Part shown: positions 25,183 through 35,243 of the stretch, piece after piece | How the letters are laid out: each line of letters starts with the position of its first letter | Numbering within the stretch: the first letter of the stretch is position 1 | From: Marinitoga piezophila KA3 | GTDB taxonomy: Bacteria > Thermotogota > Thermotogae > Petrotogales > Petrotogaceae | Direction: 5' to 3' | Assembly (NCBI RefSeq): GCF_000255135.1 | Contig: NC_016751.1 | Coordinates: 1,240,001-1,304,000, forward strand | DNA: 64,000 nt | The notes under the pieces: model-generated | The model's database searches: none | What the model was told of the DNA's origin: nothing | What the model saw: the letters and a program-made list of their open reading frames with translations, nothing else | Translations under genes and position numbers: made by a program

Positions 25183-26262
25183 TTGGAAAAACATGCAAAA
25201 ATATACGTAGCTGGTCATAGGGGATTAGTAGGATCGGCAATAATGAAAAAACTAAAAGAAAAAGGATATACAAACATAATAACAAGAACACATAAAGAAT
25301 TAGATTTAACAGACCAAAAAGCTACAAAAGAATTCTTTGAAAAAGAAAAACCAGAATACGTATTCCTAGCAGCAGCAAAAGTAGGAGGGATACTTGCAAA
25401 TGACACATACAAAGCAGATTTTATATATCAAAACATAATGATAGCAGCAAACGTAATAGAAGCATCATATAAATATGGAGTAAAAAAACTACTAAATCTT
25501 GGCTCATCATGTATATATCCAAAATATGCAAAACAACCAATGAAAGAAGAATATCTATTAACAGGAGAACTAGAACCAACAAACGAACCATATGCAATAG
25601 CAAAAATATCAGCAATAAAAATGGTAAGATATTTCAACGAACAATATGGAACAAACTTCATGAGCGTAATGCCAACAAATCTATATGGACCAAATGACAA
25701 CTTCAACCTAGAAACATCACATGTATTACCAGCATTAATAAGAAAATTCTATTTAGGGAAACAATTAGAAGAAGAAAACTATGAAAAAATAAAAGAAAAC
25801 ATAAAAAAATATCCATTAGGATTTGGATTAGATAAAACAATAGATTTAGATAATAAAGAATCAATAATAAAAACATTAAAACAATTGGGAATAACAAAAG
25901 AAAGTATAACCTTATGGGGAACAGGAGAAGTATATAGAGAGTTTTTATATGTAGAAGACATGGCAGACGCATGTGTATATTTAATGGAAAAGATAGAAGC
26001 AGAAGAAATGAAAAAAATATCACCAGATTATTTCGTAAACATAGGAACAGGAAAAGATATAACAATAAAAGAATTGGCAGAGTTAATAAAAGAAACAGTA
26101 GGATACACTGGAAAAATAATCCACGACACAACAAAACCAGATGGAACACCAAGAAAGTTGCTTGATGTTTCAAAACTTCATGAATTAGGTTGGAAGCATA
26201 GTGTGGAATTAAGTGAAGGGATTGGGAGAGTTTTGGAAAAGATTGAGAGGAGTAATAAATGA
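25183..26262 (+). CDS. fcl: GDP-L-fucose synthase
   Basis: Epimerase/reductase that turns GDP-4-keto-6-deoxymannose into GDP-L-fucose. [15 protein letters not shown] is the NADP-binding loop, [15 protein letters not shown] and [13 protein letters not shown] the Ser/Tyr/Lys catalytic set, and LYGPNDNFN and [20 protein letters not shown] are typical. An insertion around residues 195-240 makes it longer (about 359) than the usual 310-320. I favour TTG 25183, because AAGGGG directly abuts ATG 25174 but is well spaced for the TTG. Codon usage shifts abruptly in the last 100 bases (see findings). It overlaps the next gene by 4 bases. Confidence 0.94.
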   Translation: MEKHAKIYVAGHRGLVGSAIMKKLKEKGYTNIITRTHKELDLTDQKATKEFFEKEKPEYVFLAAAKVGGILANDTYKADFIYQNIMIAANVIEASYKYGVKKLLNLGSSCIYPKYAKQPMKEEYLLTGELEPTNEPYAIAKISAIKMVRYFNEQYGTNFMSVMPTNLYGPNDNFNLETSHVLPALIRKFYLGKQLEEENYEKIKENIKKYPLGFGLDKTIDLDNKESIIKTLKQLGITKESITLWGTGEVYREFLYVEDMADACVYLMEKIEAEEMKKISPDYFVNIGTGKDITIKELAELIKETVGYTGKIIHDTTKPDGTPRKLLDVSKLHELGWKHSVELSEGIGRVLEKIERSNK

Positions 26263-27482
26263 AAAAAAAACTTTTGTATATAACTCGTGAATTTAATCCA
26301 ACTAAAAAAGACGGATTATCTATAAGATTTTCAAATACTTTAGATGCATTAACTAAAGAGTATGAAGTTCATTTATTGTATATTGGAAACAAAGAAAACG
26401 AATATATAATGAAAGAAAGTTTTGACATAAAAAAAATCTCTGTGTTTAATTTAAAAAAACAAAAGAAAATTTTTTCTTTTCTCAAAACTTTAACATTTGG
26501 AGCAAATTATTATAAGAATTTATATGGTGGAAAATTTAATGATTATGTAATTAATTATATACTAGAAAATGATATAGATATTGTATACGTTAACTATTTT
26601 TATTTGACATCTTTTTTTACAGACAAAAGATTGATTCATATTAAAAAGATAGTTGATCTTATTGATGCTATATCTTTGCATATGAAGGAAGCAAAAGATG
26701 TCTCTTTTTTTAGAAAACTATTTTATAAATTGCAGAGAGATTCAGTATTGAAAAGCGAATTAGAAGCTGTAAAAATTTCAGATTTGGCTTTTATAACCAC
26801 TGAAACAGAAAAAAAATACTTATTAGAAAAAAATAACAATATCAAAAGTGGTAAAATAAAAATTCTTTGGAATGGAGTAGATAAAGAAATTTTTGATATA
26901 GGAGAAGCAAAGATTAAAAATATTAAAACAAAAGAAAATCATTACAAGAAAAAAATAGCTTTTTTAGGGTCAATGGACTATTATCCTAATCAAATAGCAG
27001 TAAGAAGATTAATTAAAAATATTTTTCCTAAAATAACTGATAAAATTAAAAATATCGAATTAATAATTTTAGGTAAAAATCCTCCACAAGATATTATAAA
27101 TATGTGCAAAGAAAATCATAATATATCATTGTTGGGTTATGTCGAAGATTTATCAGAAGTATTATTAAATATCGATGTATTAATTCTACCTATGACAATA
27201 GCAAGTGGAATTCAAAATAAATTTTTAACTGGACTGGCTTCAGCAACACCAACTATAATTACCAAACGCGCATTGTTTACTAACAAGCTAAAACCTAAGA
27301 TACACGTAATAACTGCTGAAAGCGATGAAGACTATATCGAGGAAATACTTAATATATATATAAATAAACAAAATATTAAAAATATATCTTTAAATGCGTA
27401 TACATTTGCAAAGGAGTATTTAGATTGGAATAGTGTTAAAAAAAGATTTATTCAACAAATAAATGAAGTAAGTGAGGGTTAG
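26259..27482 (+). CDS. Glycosyltransferase, GT4-like
   Basis: A GT-B fold transferase of about 407 residues. The C-terminal half has [41 protein letters not shown], and [29 protein letters not shown], which corresponds to the donor-binding E-rich region of family 4 enzymes that act on a poly-sugar lipid. The N-terminal acceptor domain has [10 protein letters not shown]. Acceptor and donor cannot be assigned from sequence. It is coupled to fcl by a 4-base overlap, and its last codons overlap the ribosome site of the polymerase gene. Confidence 0.88.
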   Translation: MKKKLLYITREFNPTKKDGLSIRFSNTLDALTKEYEVHLLYIGNKENEYIMKESFDIKKISVFNLKKQKKIFSFLKTLTFGANYYKNLYGGKFNDYVINYILENDIDIVYVNYFYLTSFFTDKRLIHIKKIVDLIDAISLHMKEAKDVSFFRKLFYKLQRDSVLKSELEAVKISDLAFITTETEKKYLLEKNNNIKSGKIKILWNGVDKEIFDIGEAKIKNIKTKENHYKKKIAFLGSMDYYPNQIAVRRLIKNIFPKITDKIKNIELIILGKNPPQDIINMCKENHNISLLGYVEDLSEVLLNIDVLILPMTIASGIQNKFLTGLASATPTIITKRALFTNKLKPKIHVITAESDEDYIEEILNIYINKQNIKNISLNAYTFAKEYLDWNSVKKRFIQQINEVSEG

Positions 27483-27483
27483 A

Positions 27484-28641
27484 ATGATTTATTTAATCCC
27501 TAGTATTATCGTAATTTTATTAAATTCTTTTATTTATAAAAAATATTATGCTAAAAATTATTACAAAAAAGCAGTTTTATTTTTTGGAAGTAGTATATTT
27601 GTGTTTATTTCTAGTTTGAGATATAAAACAGGAACTGATTGGACTGCATATTATGATTTTTTTAATAAAATTACCAATGATAATTATTATAGCTTTTATT
27701 TTGAGCCACTTTTTAAAGTGTTTTCCATTTTAATAAAAAATATAAATTCAAACTTTAATTTTTATTTGTTTTGTATTTCTATAAATTTCGTTTTTTTGAT
27801 CTTAATCATAGATAAAATCTTAAGTATGACAAACATGTATTATAATAAATCTATTTTGTTTTTATCGGTTTATTTATATACATTTTCATATTATATGGGC
27901 GGAATTCGACAACAAATATCTTTTTTCTTTTCAACTGTATCCTTGTTTTATTTATTAAAAAATAAAAAAATACTATCTTTAATTTTCTTTATTATAGGAT
28001 TTTTATTTCATTATTCAGCAATTTTATTTTTGGTTAATTATATCATTTATCATTATACATCAGATAAAAAGAATACTTTTCTAACAATTTCTTTTAAAAA
28101 AGGAGTTTTAATTTTAATCATTTTTTTTATATTAATTTATGGCATATTCGAAACACCAATATTTACTCTTTCATTTGGAAATTCTAATCTGATAAAAAAA
28201 TATATAATTTCTTATCGAGGTAATTCTTCTATAAACTCAATATTAAATTATTCATTAAGAAATTTTATTTTAATCTTTGAAAGAGTCATTATTTTAATAA
28301 TAATTTTTCTTGTTAGAAAAAATTATACCTGTAATAAAATATCTAAATTTTTCTTTATTATGTATATTTTTGGTTCTATATTTTATATATTTTTTATGTT
28401 TATAGCTCGAAATATTGCCGGAAGAGGCATTTTATATTTTAGATATGCAGATATTTTTTTCTTTTCTACATTATCTGAACCTATAGCAAAAACTTTTTTT
28501 AACAAAAATTCTATTAAACATCAGAATTTATCAAAATTTATATCTACTTTAATATTGTTATATTTACTTATTAGATTTTATGTTACTATTTTAGTTGCAA
28601 ATAAAATTTTTTATTATCCATATAAAAATATAGTATTTTAG
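27484..28641 (+). CDS. EpsG/Wzy-like polysaccharide polymerase (locus A)
   Basis: Polytopic membrane protein of about 385 residues with roughly ten hydrophobic segments. SLRYKTGTDWTAYYDFF near residue 45 is the EpsG family signature, and YYMGGIRQQISFFFSTVSLFYLL a following loop. EpsG proteins are thought to polymerise repeat units at the outer face of the inner membrane. I start at ATG 27484, just after the stop of the preceding gene, with GAGGG upstream. It is the only polymerase candidate in locus A. Confidence 0.85.
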   Translation: MIYLIPSIIVILLNSFIYKKYYAKNYYKKAVLFFGSSIFVFISSLRYKTGTDWTAYYDFFNKITNDNYYSFYFEPLFKVFSILIKNINSNFNFYLFCISINFVFLILIIDKILSMTNMYYNKSILFLSVYLYTFSYYMGGIRQQISFFFSTVSLFYLLKNKKILSLIFFIIGFLFHYSAILFLVNYIIYHYTSDKKNTFLTISFKKGVLILIIFFILIYGIFETPIFTLSFGNSNLIKKYIISYRGNSSINSILNYSLRNFILIFERVIILIIIFLVRKNYTCNKISKFFFIMYIFGSIFYIFFMFIARNIAGRGILYFRYADIFFFSTLSEPIAKTFFNKNSIKHQNLSKFISTLILLYLLIRFYVTILVANKIFYYPYKNIVF

Positions 28642-28661
28642 TTAATTGAAAGGGGTTAATA

Positions 28662-29918
28662 ATGAAAATTTTAATTATTAGTTCTAACTATTTATGTGAG
28701 TTTTCTGGTGGAGGGTTAGGGTTACGAAAAATAATAGAAGGGCTAAATAATATAGATTTTATTGATGAGATTGGATTGATTAATAGGGAAGAAATTAATA
28801 CAAGTAAATGTCCTATATTTTTCCATAAGCTTAAAAAAATTTATTTTTTTAAAAATAATAAGTTTATAAATTTAAAAAGTAAAATTTATGGTGAAGCAAC
28901 ATTTTTAAATTTATATTGGGAAAAAATTAAAAAAATTATAGATGAGTACGATATTCTTTTTTTTCAAGGAACTAGATTTGGGTCAATTGTAAAAAATGTA
29001 AAAAGCATATTTAGAAATAAAAAAATAATTGTTCAAGTTGAAAATTTTGAATATAAATATTCTAAAATATATTATAATAATAAATTTTTCTTAAAAATTA
29101 TACAACCAATTGAAATGTTAAATGTGAAAAAAAATGAATATTTATCCCTTTATTATAGTGATATTATTTTATTTTTGACAAAGTTAGATAGGGATGAAAT
29201 TATACAGTTTTATTCTTTAGATAAAGAATTATTGTTTAAAGAAAAATCTTTTATAGTGCCTCATGCCCAAAAACAAAAGGTTTCGTTAAAAAAAATAGAA
29301 GTTAATTTACATAAAAAAATTAAAAATATCATATATAATAAAGAATTACGAATTTTATTTACTGGAAGTTTTGATTATAAACCGAATATTGAAGCTGCAA
29401 ATTTTCTTCTAAAGGTTTTTAATAAAATACCCAATATAAATAAAAAGTATAAATTTATTTTAATTTTTGCAGGTAGAAATGCAAATAAATTAAATATTAA
29501 AAAATCAAAAAATATAGAAATTTATAATAATTTAAATGATGAGGAAATGTCAAAAATCTTTTTGTCTAGCGATATTTATATATCACCTGTTTTTAAAGGA
29601 AGTGGAATGAAAACTAAAATAGCAGAAGCCATGTCTTATGGACTTCCAATATTATCTAGTTATCATTCTATAATAGGATATGATTATATTATAGAAAATT
29701 TAAAAAACATAAACTTTATTAAACTTTTTAATGATAATGATATAGAAGATTTTTTGGATAATTTTTCTTTCTTGTTAAATTTAATAGAAAATAATTATGC
29801 CGAGTTATCATATGAAGCATATAATACATTTTCTGAAAAATATTCTATAGAATATTTTTCAGAAAATTTAAAGCGTATTTTAGATACCCTTATCTATAAT
29901 AAGGAGATGAATGAGTAA
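28662..29918 (+). CDS. Glycosyltransferase family 4
   Basis: A 418-residue GT-B transferase. It has a glycine-rich N-terminal loop (FSGGGLGLRKIIEGL, near residue 13), ILFTGSFDYKPNIEAANFLLKVF and FAGRNANKLNIKKS in the C-terminal domain, and SPVFKGSGMKTKIAEAMSYGLPILSS, the EX7E-like donor region. It overlaps the heptose kinase gene by 8 bases. Specificity is unknown; as it is next to the heptose genes, a heptosyltransferase role is possible. Confidence 0.88.
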   Translation: MKILIISSNYLCEFSGGGLGLRKIIEGLNNIDFIDEIGLINREEINTSKCPIFFHKLKKIYFFKNNKFINLKSKIYGEATFLNLYWEKIKKIIDEYDILFFQGTRFGSIVKNVKSIFRNKKIIVQVENFEYKYSKIYYNNKFFLKIIQPIEMLNVKKNEYLSLYYSDIILFLTKLDRDEIIQFYSLDKELLFKEKSFIVPHAQKQKVSLKKIEVNLHKKIKNIIYNKELRILFTGSFDYKPNIEAANFLLKVFNKIPNINKKYKFILIFAGRNANKLNIKKSKNIEIYNNLNDEEMSKIFLSSDIYISPVFKGSGMKTKIAEAMSYGLPILSSYHSIIGYDYIIENLKNINFIKLFNDNDIEDFLDNFSFLLNLIENNYAELSYEAYNTFSEKYSIEYFSENLKRILDTLIYNKEMNE

Positions 29919-30942
29919 AATGCAAATCCGATCCCGAGTTCCATTAAGAATAAGCTTTGGAGGTGGTGGAACAGATGTTTCACCATATTGTGATAAATAT
30001 GGAGGATATGTAATTAATACAACAATAAATAGATATGCCACAGTAACCTTAAAACCAACAGAAAATAAAGATATTATTATAAAAAGTATTGATTATGATA
30101 AAACAATAAAATTTGATATAGACCAATTTTTAGCATATGATGGTCAATTAGATTTAATAAAAGGTGTAATCAATTATATGAAAGAAAATTATAACATAAA
30201 TCAAGGATTTGAATTATATATTCAAAACGATGCACCTCCTGGTTCTGGATTAGGTTCATCATCAGCAATATGTGTTGCATTAATAGGCGCATTTCAAGAA
30301 TGGCTGAATTTACCATTAACTCCATATGATATTGCAGAACTTGCATTTAAAATAGAAAGAATAGACTTAAGAATAAGAGGTGGAAGACAAGATCAATATG
30401 CAGCAGCATTTGGTGGATTTAACTTCATGGAATTTTATGATTCCAAAACAATAGTAAATCCATTAAAATTAAGGGAAGAAATAATAAATGAATTAAATCA
30501 TAGTTTAGTAATTGCATATGTAGGTGGAAGTCATAATTCATCAGAAATACTTGAAAAGCAAATAAAAAATGTAAAAAGCAAAAATAAAAAATCAGTTGAA
30601 GCAATGCATGAAATAAAAGAAATAGCTGTTGAAATGAAAAATGCTTTGGTAATAGGAAAATTAGGTAAATTTGGATTATTAATGGATAAAGCATGGAATT
30701 ATAAAAAACAAATGGCAGATGGAATAACAAATGAAAAAATTGACAGAATATATGAAGAAGCAAAAAAAGCTGGTGCATTAGGTGGAAAAATATCCGGAGC
30801 AGGTGGAGGAGGATTCATGTTCTTCTTTGCAGATATAGATAAAAGATATGAAGTAATAAAAACATTAAAAAATGAAGGAGCGGAAATAATAAACTATACC
30901 TTTGAAGATAAAGGATTACATACCTGGAAAGTAGAAAGGTAG
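29911..30942 (+). CDS. hddA: D-glycero-alpha-D-manno-heptose-7-phosphate kinase
   Basis: GHMP-family kinase that phosphorylates C1 of heptose-7-phosphate. The 343-residue protein begins RSRVPLRISFGGGGTDVSPY, has the ATP-binding PPGSGLGSSSAICVALIGAF near residue 110 and KISGAGGGGFMFFF near residue 292. The context (gmhA next, then an hddC-gmhB fusion) fits GDP-heptose synthesis and separates it from galactokinase or fucokinase. Codons resemble gmd/fcl, rich in AGA/ATA, and differ from the T-rich glycosyltransferases alongside. Confidence 0.92.
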   Translation: MSKMQIRSRVPLRISFGGGGTDVSPYCDKYGGYVINTTINRYATVTLKPTENKDIIIKSIDYDKTIKFDIDQFLAYDGQLDLIKGVINYMKENYNINQGFELYIQNDAPPGSGLGSSSAICVALIGAFQEWLNLPLTPYDIAELAFKIERIDLRIRGGRQDQYAAAFGGFNFMEFYDSKTIVNPLKLREEIINELNHSLVIAYVGGSHNSSEILEKQIKNVKSKNKKSVEAMHEIKEIAVEMKNALVIGKLGKFGLLMDKAWNYKKQMADGITNEKIDRIYEEAKKAGALGGKISGAGGGGFMFFFADIDKRYEVIKTLKNEGAEIINYTFEDKGLHTWKVER

Positions 30943-30951
30943 GAAATAAAA

Positions 30952-31536
30952 ATGGAAAATCTAATAAAAGAAAGAATCAAACAATCAGTAGAAATAAAAA
31001 ATAAAATATTGGAAAATGAAAAATTATTAAAAAAAATAGAATCAGCAAGTAAAATAATAACAGATACAATAAAAAAAGGAAACAAAGTAATCTTTTGTGG
31101 AAATGGCGGAAGTGCAGCAGATGCTCAGCATTTAGCAGCAGAATTAATGGGGAAATTTTATCTAAATAGAAAACCAATGCCAGCGATATCTTTAACAGTT
31201 AATACTTCAGTATTAACCGCAATAGGAAACGATTTTGGATATGATGAAGTATTTGTTAGACAGTTAGAGGGGATTGCAAAAAATGGTGATATAATAGTTG
31301 GAATAAGCACAAGTGGAAATTCAAAAAATATAATAGAAGCATTTAAATATGCAAAAGAAAATAATATAAAAATAATAGCCTTTACAGGAGAAACTGGTGG
31401 AAAAATGAAAGAATATGCAGATATACTGATAAATATTCCATCAAATGATACACCAAGAATACAAGAATCACATATAACAATAGGTCATATAATCTGTGAA
31501 ATAGTAGAAAAAGAAATATTCGGAGAGGAAAAATAA
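30952..31536 (+). CDS. gmhA: Sedoheptulose-7-phosphate isomerase
   Basis: Converts sedoheptulose-7-phosphate to D-glycero-D-manno-heptose-7-phosphate, the first committed step to heptose. The 194-residue length is typical, with the SIS-domain motifs FCGNGGSAADAQHLAAELMGKF, GISTSGNSKNIIEA and the C-terminal QESHITIGHIICEIVE carrying catalytic Glu/His residues. It overlaps the next gene by one base (TAATG). Confidence 0.95.
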   Translation: MENLIKERIKQSVEIKNKILENEKLLKKIESASKIITDTIKKGNKVIFCGNGGSAADAQHLAAELMGKFYLNRKPMPAISLTVNTSVLTAIGNDFGYDEVFVRQLEGIAKNGDIIVGISTSGNSKNIIEAFKYAKENNIKIIAFTGETGGKMKEYADILINIPSNDTPRIQESHITIGHIICEIVEKEIFGEEK

Positions 31537-32717
31537 TGATAAAACAAGCTGTAATATTAGCTGGAGGATTAGGAACAAGATTAAAAAGTGTTGTAAAAGA
31601 TATTCCTAAACCAATGGCATTAATTGGAGATAAACCTTTTTTAGAATATCAAATAAACATATTAAAAGAAAATGGATTTGAAAAAGTATTATTACTAACA
31701 GGATATAAAGGTGAAATAATAGAAGATTATTTCAAAGATGGAAAAGAATTTGGAATAAAAATAGAATATTCAAAGGAACAAGAACCCTTAGGAACAGGTG
31801 GAGCAGTATTTAATGCATGGAATAAATTAGACGAAGAATTTATATTATTAAATGGTGATACATTTTTTGATATTCAATATGAGATATTGTTCGATTTCAT
31901 AAATAAAAAAAAAGCAGATGCATTAATAGTTTTGAGATTTAGTGAAGATATCTCAAGATATGGATTTGTTGAAATAGATGAAAATTATAAAATAACAAAT
32001 TTTATTGAAAAAGGTAAATTACCAGAAAATAGAATAGATGGATATATAAACGGTGGAATATATTATTTCAAAAAAGATACTTTAAAAAAATATTATGAAC
32101 AATACAAAAATCAGAAAATCTCAATAGAAACCAATATATTTCCTGAATTAATAAAAGAAGGTAATTTATATGGATTACCAACAGGTGGAAAATTTATAGA
32201 TATAGGAATACCAGAAGATTATCAAAAAGCACAAAAAATAATTCCAGAATGGATAAAAAAAGAAAGAAAACCAGCATTATTTATAGATAGAGATGGAACA
32301 ATAATAGAGGATCCAGGATATATTCACGGAACGAATTTAAAATTTATAGACAAAACATTTGATATAATAAAAAAAGCAAAAGAAGAAGGAAAATACGTAA
32401 TAATAATAACAAATCAAGCTGGTATAGCTAAAGGAAAATTTACAGAAGAAGAATCAATAAAAACAACAGAATATATAATAGAATATTATAGAAAAAAAGG
32501 AATAACAATAGACGATTATTACTATTGTCCATATCATCCAGAAGGAACTATAGAAAAATACAAAAAATATTCATTAGCAAGAAAACCAAATCCAGGAATG
32601 ATATTAAAAGCTTGTGAAGATTATAGGATTGATTTAAGAAATTCTATGATGATTGGGGATAATGAGAAAGTTGATAGTATTTTTTTATGGCAAATCACGA
32701 TTAAAATCCAAAAATAG
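31536..32717 (+). CDS. HddC-GmhB fusion: heptose-1-phosphate guanylyltransferase plus truncated heptose-bisphosphate phosphatase
   Basis: A two-domain enzyme. Residues 1 to about 235 are a nucleotidyltransferase (LAGGLGTRLKSVVKDIPKPMALIGDKPFLEY, LGTGGAVFNAW, LNGDTFFDIQY), expected to make GDP-heptose from heptose-1-phosphate. From about 248 comes a HAD phosphatase (FIDRDGTIIEDPGY, IITNQAGIAKG, YYCPYHPEG), the GmhB role. The final HAD motif MMIGDNEKVDS breaks off into the unrelated tail IFLWQITIKIQK, where GmhB normally continues with another 20-40 residues. The IS3 remnant begins at this point, so the end has probably been lost; phosphatase activity may be impaired. Confidence 0.9.
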   Translation: MIKQAVILAGGLGTRLKSVVKDIPKPMALIGDKPFLEYQINILKENGFEKVLLLTGYKGEIIEDYFKDGKEFGIKIEYSKEQEPLGTGGAVFNAWNKLDEEFILLNGDTFFDIQYEILFDFINKKKADALIVLRFSEDISRYGFVEIDENYKITNFIEKGKLPENRIDGYINGGIYYFKKDTLKKYYEQYKNQKISIETNIFPELIKEGNLYGLPTGGKFIDIGIPEDYQKAQKIIPEWIKKERKPALFIDRDGTIIEDPGYIHGTNLKFIDKTFDIIKKAKEEGKYVIIITNQAGIAKGKFTEEESIKTTEYIIEYYRKKGITIDDYYYCPYHPEGTIEKYKKYSLARKPNPGMILKACEDYRIDLRNSMMIGDNEKVDSIFLWQITIKIQK

Positions 32718-32926
32718 AATCATTCCATTCAATAATAAAAAAGAAGAAATATATGTAAAAAACTATAAAAGCTCTGAAGAGCAAAAATGAAAATTTTTAA
32801 ATATATAGAATCATTCTACAACAAAAAAAGAAGAGGAAATTCTAAAATTGTTAAAAAAGCAACATATCTTAAAATACTATTTTTTTAGTTAAACTTAGGC
32901 TGTCTGCTGATTTTGGGTAAGTGCAA
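32717..32926 (+). mobile_element. IS3-family OrfB 3' fragment (remnant 2)
   Basis: The sequence from about 32717 to 32926 matches the right part of remnant 1: the reading EEIYVKNYK.., ESFYNKKR, and a right end TTAAACTTAGGCTGTCTGCTGATTTTGGGTAA. It has frameshifts and small deletions (for example AGAGCAAAAATGAAAA for the intact GAAGCAAAAATAAGAA) and no left end. It lies between the truncated gmhB domain and the next glycosyltransferase, whose ribosome site is just downstream. Confidence 0.8.
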
Positions 32927-32947
32927 TTATTTAGGAGGTTTTATAGG

Positions 32948-34132
32948 TTGAAAATAGTTTTAGTTGGAAATAAAAAATTTAATGTTTATGGTGGATATGA
33001 AAAAGTAATTTTAACTATTTTTAATTATCTAAAAAATAATTTAGATGATTTTACTTTTTATTTTTTAATTTCGTTATCTCACAATCAAAAGTTTGAAATA
33101 ATTAAAGATTTTTCTAAATTTAATATTGAAAAATTTTCTGATTATAACAGTAAATATATTTACAAGTTTTTCTATTATTCTAAATTAATGAAAAATTTTA
33201 TTCTGAATACAGAATTTTTGTTAAATTTTAACAGTACAAAACTTTATTTTAAAAAATATCATAAAGAAGAACCAGATATTATATTAGTAACCAATCCTTT
33301 TTACATTAATACTATTTATAAAATAAGAAATGAATTTTTCATCAATACTAAAATTATTTATTGGGACCATGGAGATTTAAATTTTTATGTAAAAAGATTT
33401 GAAAAAGATATATTCAGAAGAATATTATTGGAAAGAATTCTTATTAATAATATTAAAAAAGCTGATGCACATTTTGCTATTTCTACAGGAATTAAAAATT
33501 ATATACAATCATATGATCCTTATTCAAAAGTTTATACAATCTTTAATCCCAGTTCTGTTAATAATAACAGAATCATAAAAAAATCTAAAACACCTATATT
33601 TACTTATATTGGAAGACTTGATGATAAAGTTAAAAATTTAAGTTTTATGTTTAAAGGATTATCTTTAATAAAAAAGAAATGGAAATTAAAAATTATTGGA
33701 ACAGGACCTGATGAAAGAAAATTAAAAAAAATTGCTAAAAAACTTAAAATAGATTCTAAAATTGAGTGGTATGGATTTCAAAAAGATCCTTACTCTATTT
33801 TAGAGAATGAAGGTGTTTCTGCATTGTTATTAACTTCAAAATCTGAAGGATTACCTATGGTTCTTATTGAAGCTATATCAAATGGAATACCTGTTATTTC
33901 ATCAAATTGTAAAACAGGGCCAGAGGATATAATTATTAATGGTGTAAACGGTTATTTATTTGAAGAAGGAAATTTAGATGATTTTGTAAACTTACTTTCT
34001 AAAGTAATAACTGATAAAATAAAAATAGCATCAAGAGATAAAATAAAAGAAACTGCAAAGAAATTTTCTGAAGAATTAGTCTGTAAAAATTTTTTAAATA
34101 TATTGAAAGATATTTCAAATAAAAATTGTTAA
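32948..34132 (+). CDS. Glycosyltransferase family 4
   Basis: A GT-B transferase of about 394 residues. KIVLVGNKKFNVYGGYEKV forms the N-terminal acceptor-side loop; the donor domain has FTYIGRLDDKVKNLSFMFKGLSLIKKKWKLKIIGTGPDERKLKKIAKKL and SKSEGLPMVLIEAISNGIPVISSNCKTGPEDII, the GT4 EX7E motif. I use TTG at 32948 with AGGAGGT upstream; the nearest in-frame ATG (32921) lies inside the IS remnant before the ribosome site. Confidence 0.9.
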   Translation: MKIVLVGNKKFNVYGGYEKVILTIFNYLKNNLDDFTFYFLISLSHNQKFEIIKDFSKFNIEKFSDYNSKYIYKFFYYSKLMKNFILNTEFLLNFNSTKLYFKKYHKEEPDIILVTNPFYINTIYKIRNEFFINTKIIYWDHGDLNFYVKRFEKDIFRRILLERILINNIKKADAHFAISTGIKNYIQSYDPYSKVYTIFNPSSVNNNRIIKKSKTPIFTYIGRLDDKVKNLSFMFKGLSLIKKKWKLKIIGTGPDERKLKKIAKKLKIDSKIEWYGFQKDPYSILENEGVSALLLTSKSEGLPMVLIEAISNGIPVISSNCKTGPEDIIINGVNGYLFEEGNLDDFVNLLSKVITDKIKIASRDKIKETAKKFSEELVCKNFLNILKDISNKNC

Positions 34133-34159
34133 TAAAAAATTTCCTTAGGGAGGAGTCTA

Positions 34160-35200
34160 ATGGATTTATCAATAATAATTCCTGCTTATAACTTAGAAAA
34201 TTATATCGAAAATACGTTAAATTCTATAATTAATCAAAATGATAATTATTTAGATTTATTTGAAATTATTGTTGTAGATGATGGTTCTAAAGATAAAACT
34301 TATGATCGTGCTTTAAATTTATTATCTAAAAAAAACAATATTAATTATAAAATTTTTAAAAAACAAAATGGTGGAGTTAGTTCTGCCAGAAATTTTGGTT
34401 TGAAAAAAGCTTCTGGTAAATATGTTATGTTTTTAGATGGTGATGATTATATTGCTACTGATTTTTTGGAAAAAATTTTTAAAACTTTCAATTATGACGA
34501 TTACGATATTATATTCTGGAAATATGATATTGTCGATGAGAAAAATAATATTGTGTTAAAATATGATGATGTTTATACTTTTCCAAAAAATTCTTCTATG
34601 CTCGATGGATTAAATATTCTTAATGAAATTTTGATAAATAAAAATTTATGGATTTGGACAGGAAGTATAATATATAAAAAGGACTTTTTATTACAAAATA
34701 ATTTAAAGTTTTTTGAAAATTGCATTTATGGTGAAGATTTAGAATTTATTTTTAAATCTTTAACTCATGCAAAAAGGGGTTTTTTTATTAATTCAGTTCT
34801 TTCTTATTATCTTCAAAGAAAAAATTCAATAACAAAATCCTATAATATTAGGAGATTTGATAATATATATGCATTTCTAAGAACAGCAGAATATATGGAA
34901 AAAGTAAACAACAACAAATTCAAAAAAATTATTAAATATTTAAAATATGATCTTCTTATTGAACATTTTTTTCAAAATTATGATTTATTATATTATAGCT
35001 TTTTAAAAAATAAAGAAAGCAAATCTTTTTTTTCGATAATAAAAAAAGAATATAATAACTTATTTGATATTACATTAAAAATAATCCCATATTATATTGG
35101 TGATAAAAAAAGAATAAAATTTAGATCTTTTTTATATAGTAAATCAATAAAATTATATACTTTATTACTTAGAATTAATTTTTATATAAAAAAATATTAA
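34160..35200 (+). CDS. Glycosyltransferase family 2
   Basis: A GT-A transferase of 346 residues: LSIIIPAYNLENYIENTLNSI, EIIVVDDGSKDKTYDRAL, GGVSSARNFGLKKASGKYVMFLDGDDYI (metal-binding DGDD) and YGEDLEFIFKSL. The last 110 residues are basic and hydrophobic. Donor unknown. It is between a GT4 gene and the flippase at the end of locus A. Confidence 0.91.
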   Translation: MDLSIIIPAYNLENYIENTLNSIINQNDNYLDLFEIIVVDDGSKDKTYDRALNLLSKKNNINYKIFKKQNGGVSSARNFGLKKASGKYVMFLDGDDYIATDFLEKIFKTFNYDDYDIIFWKYDIVDEKNNIVLKYDDVYTFPKNSSMLDGLNILNEILINKNLWIWTGSIIYKKDFLLQNNLKFFENCIYGEDLEFIFKSLTHAKRGFFINSVLSYYLQRKNSITKSYNIRRFDNIYAFLRTAEYMEKVNNNKFKKIIKYLKYDLLIEHFFQNYDLLYYSFLKNKESKSFFSIIKKEYNNLFDITLKIIPYYIGDKKRIKFRSFLYSKSIKLYTLLLRINFYIKKY

Positions 35201-35243
35201 ATTTTATTTTTGTTTATTGAAGATTTTATAAAGGAGAATTTTA

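Noticed and set aside
24060-26173. Several long Leu/Phe-rich minus-strand frames opposite gmd and fcl (for example 24688-25155 and 25703-26173)
   Set aside because: They mirror A-rich codons of well-supported plus-strand genes, which read as Leu, Phe and Ile on the reverse strand; no ribosome sites.
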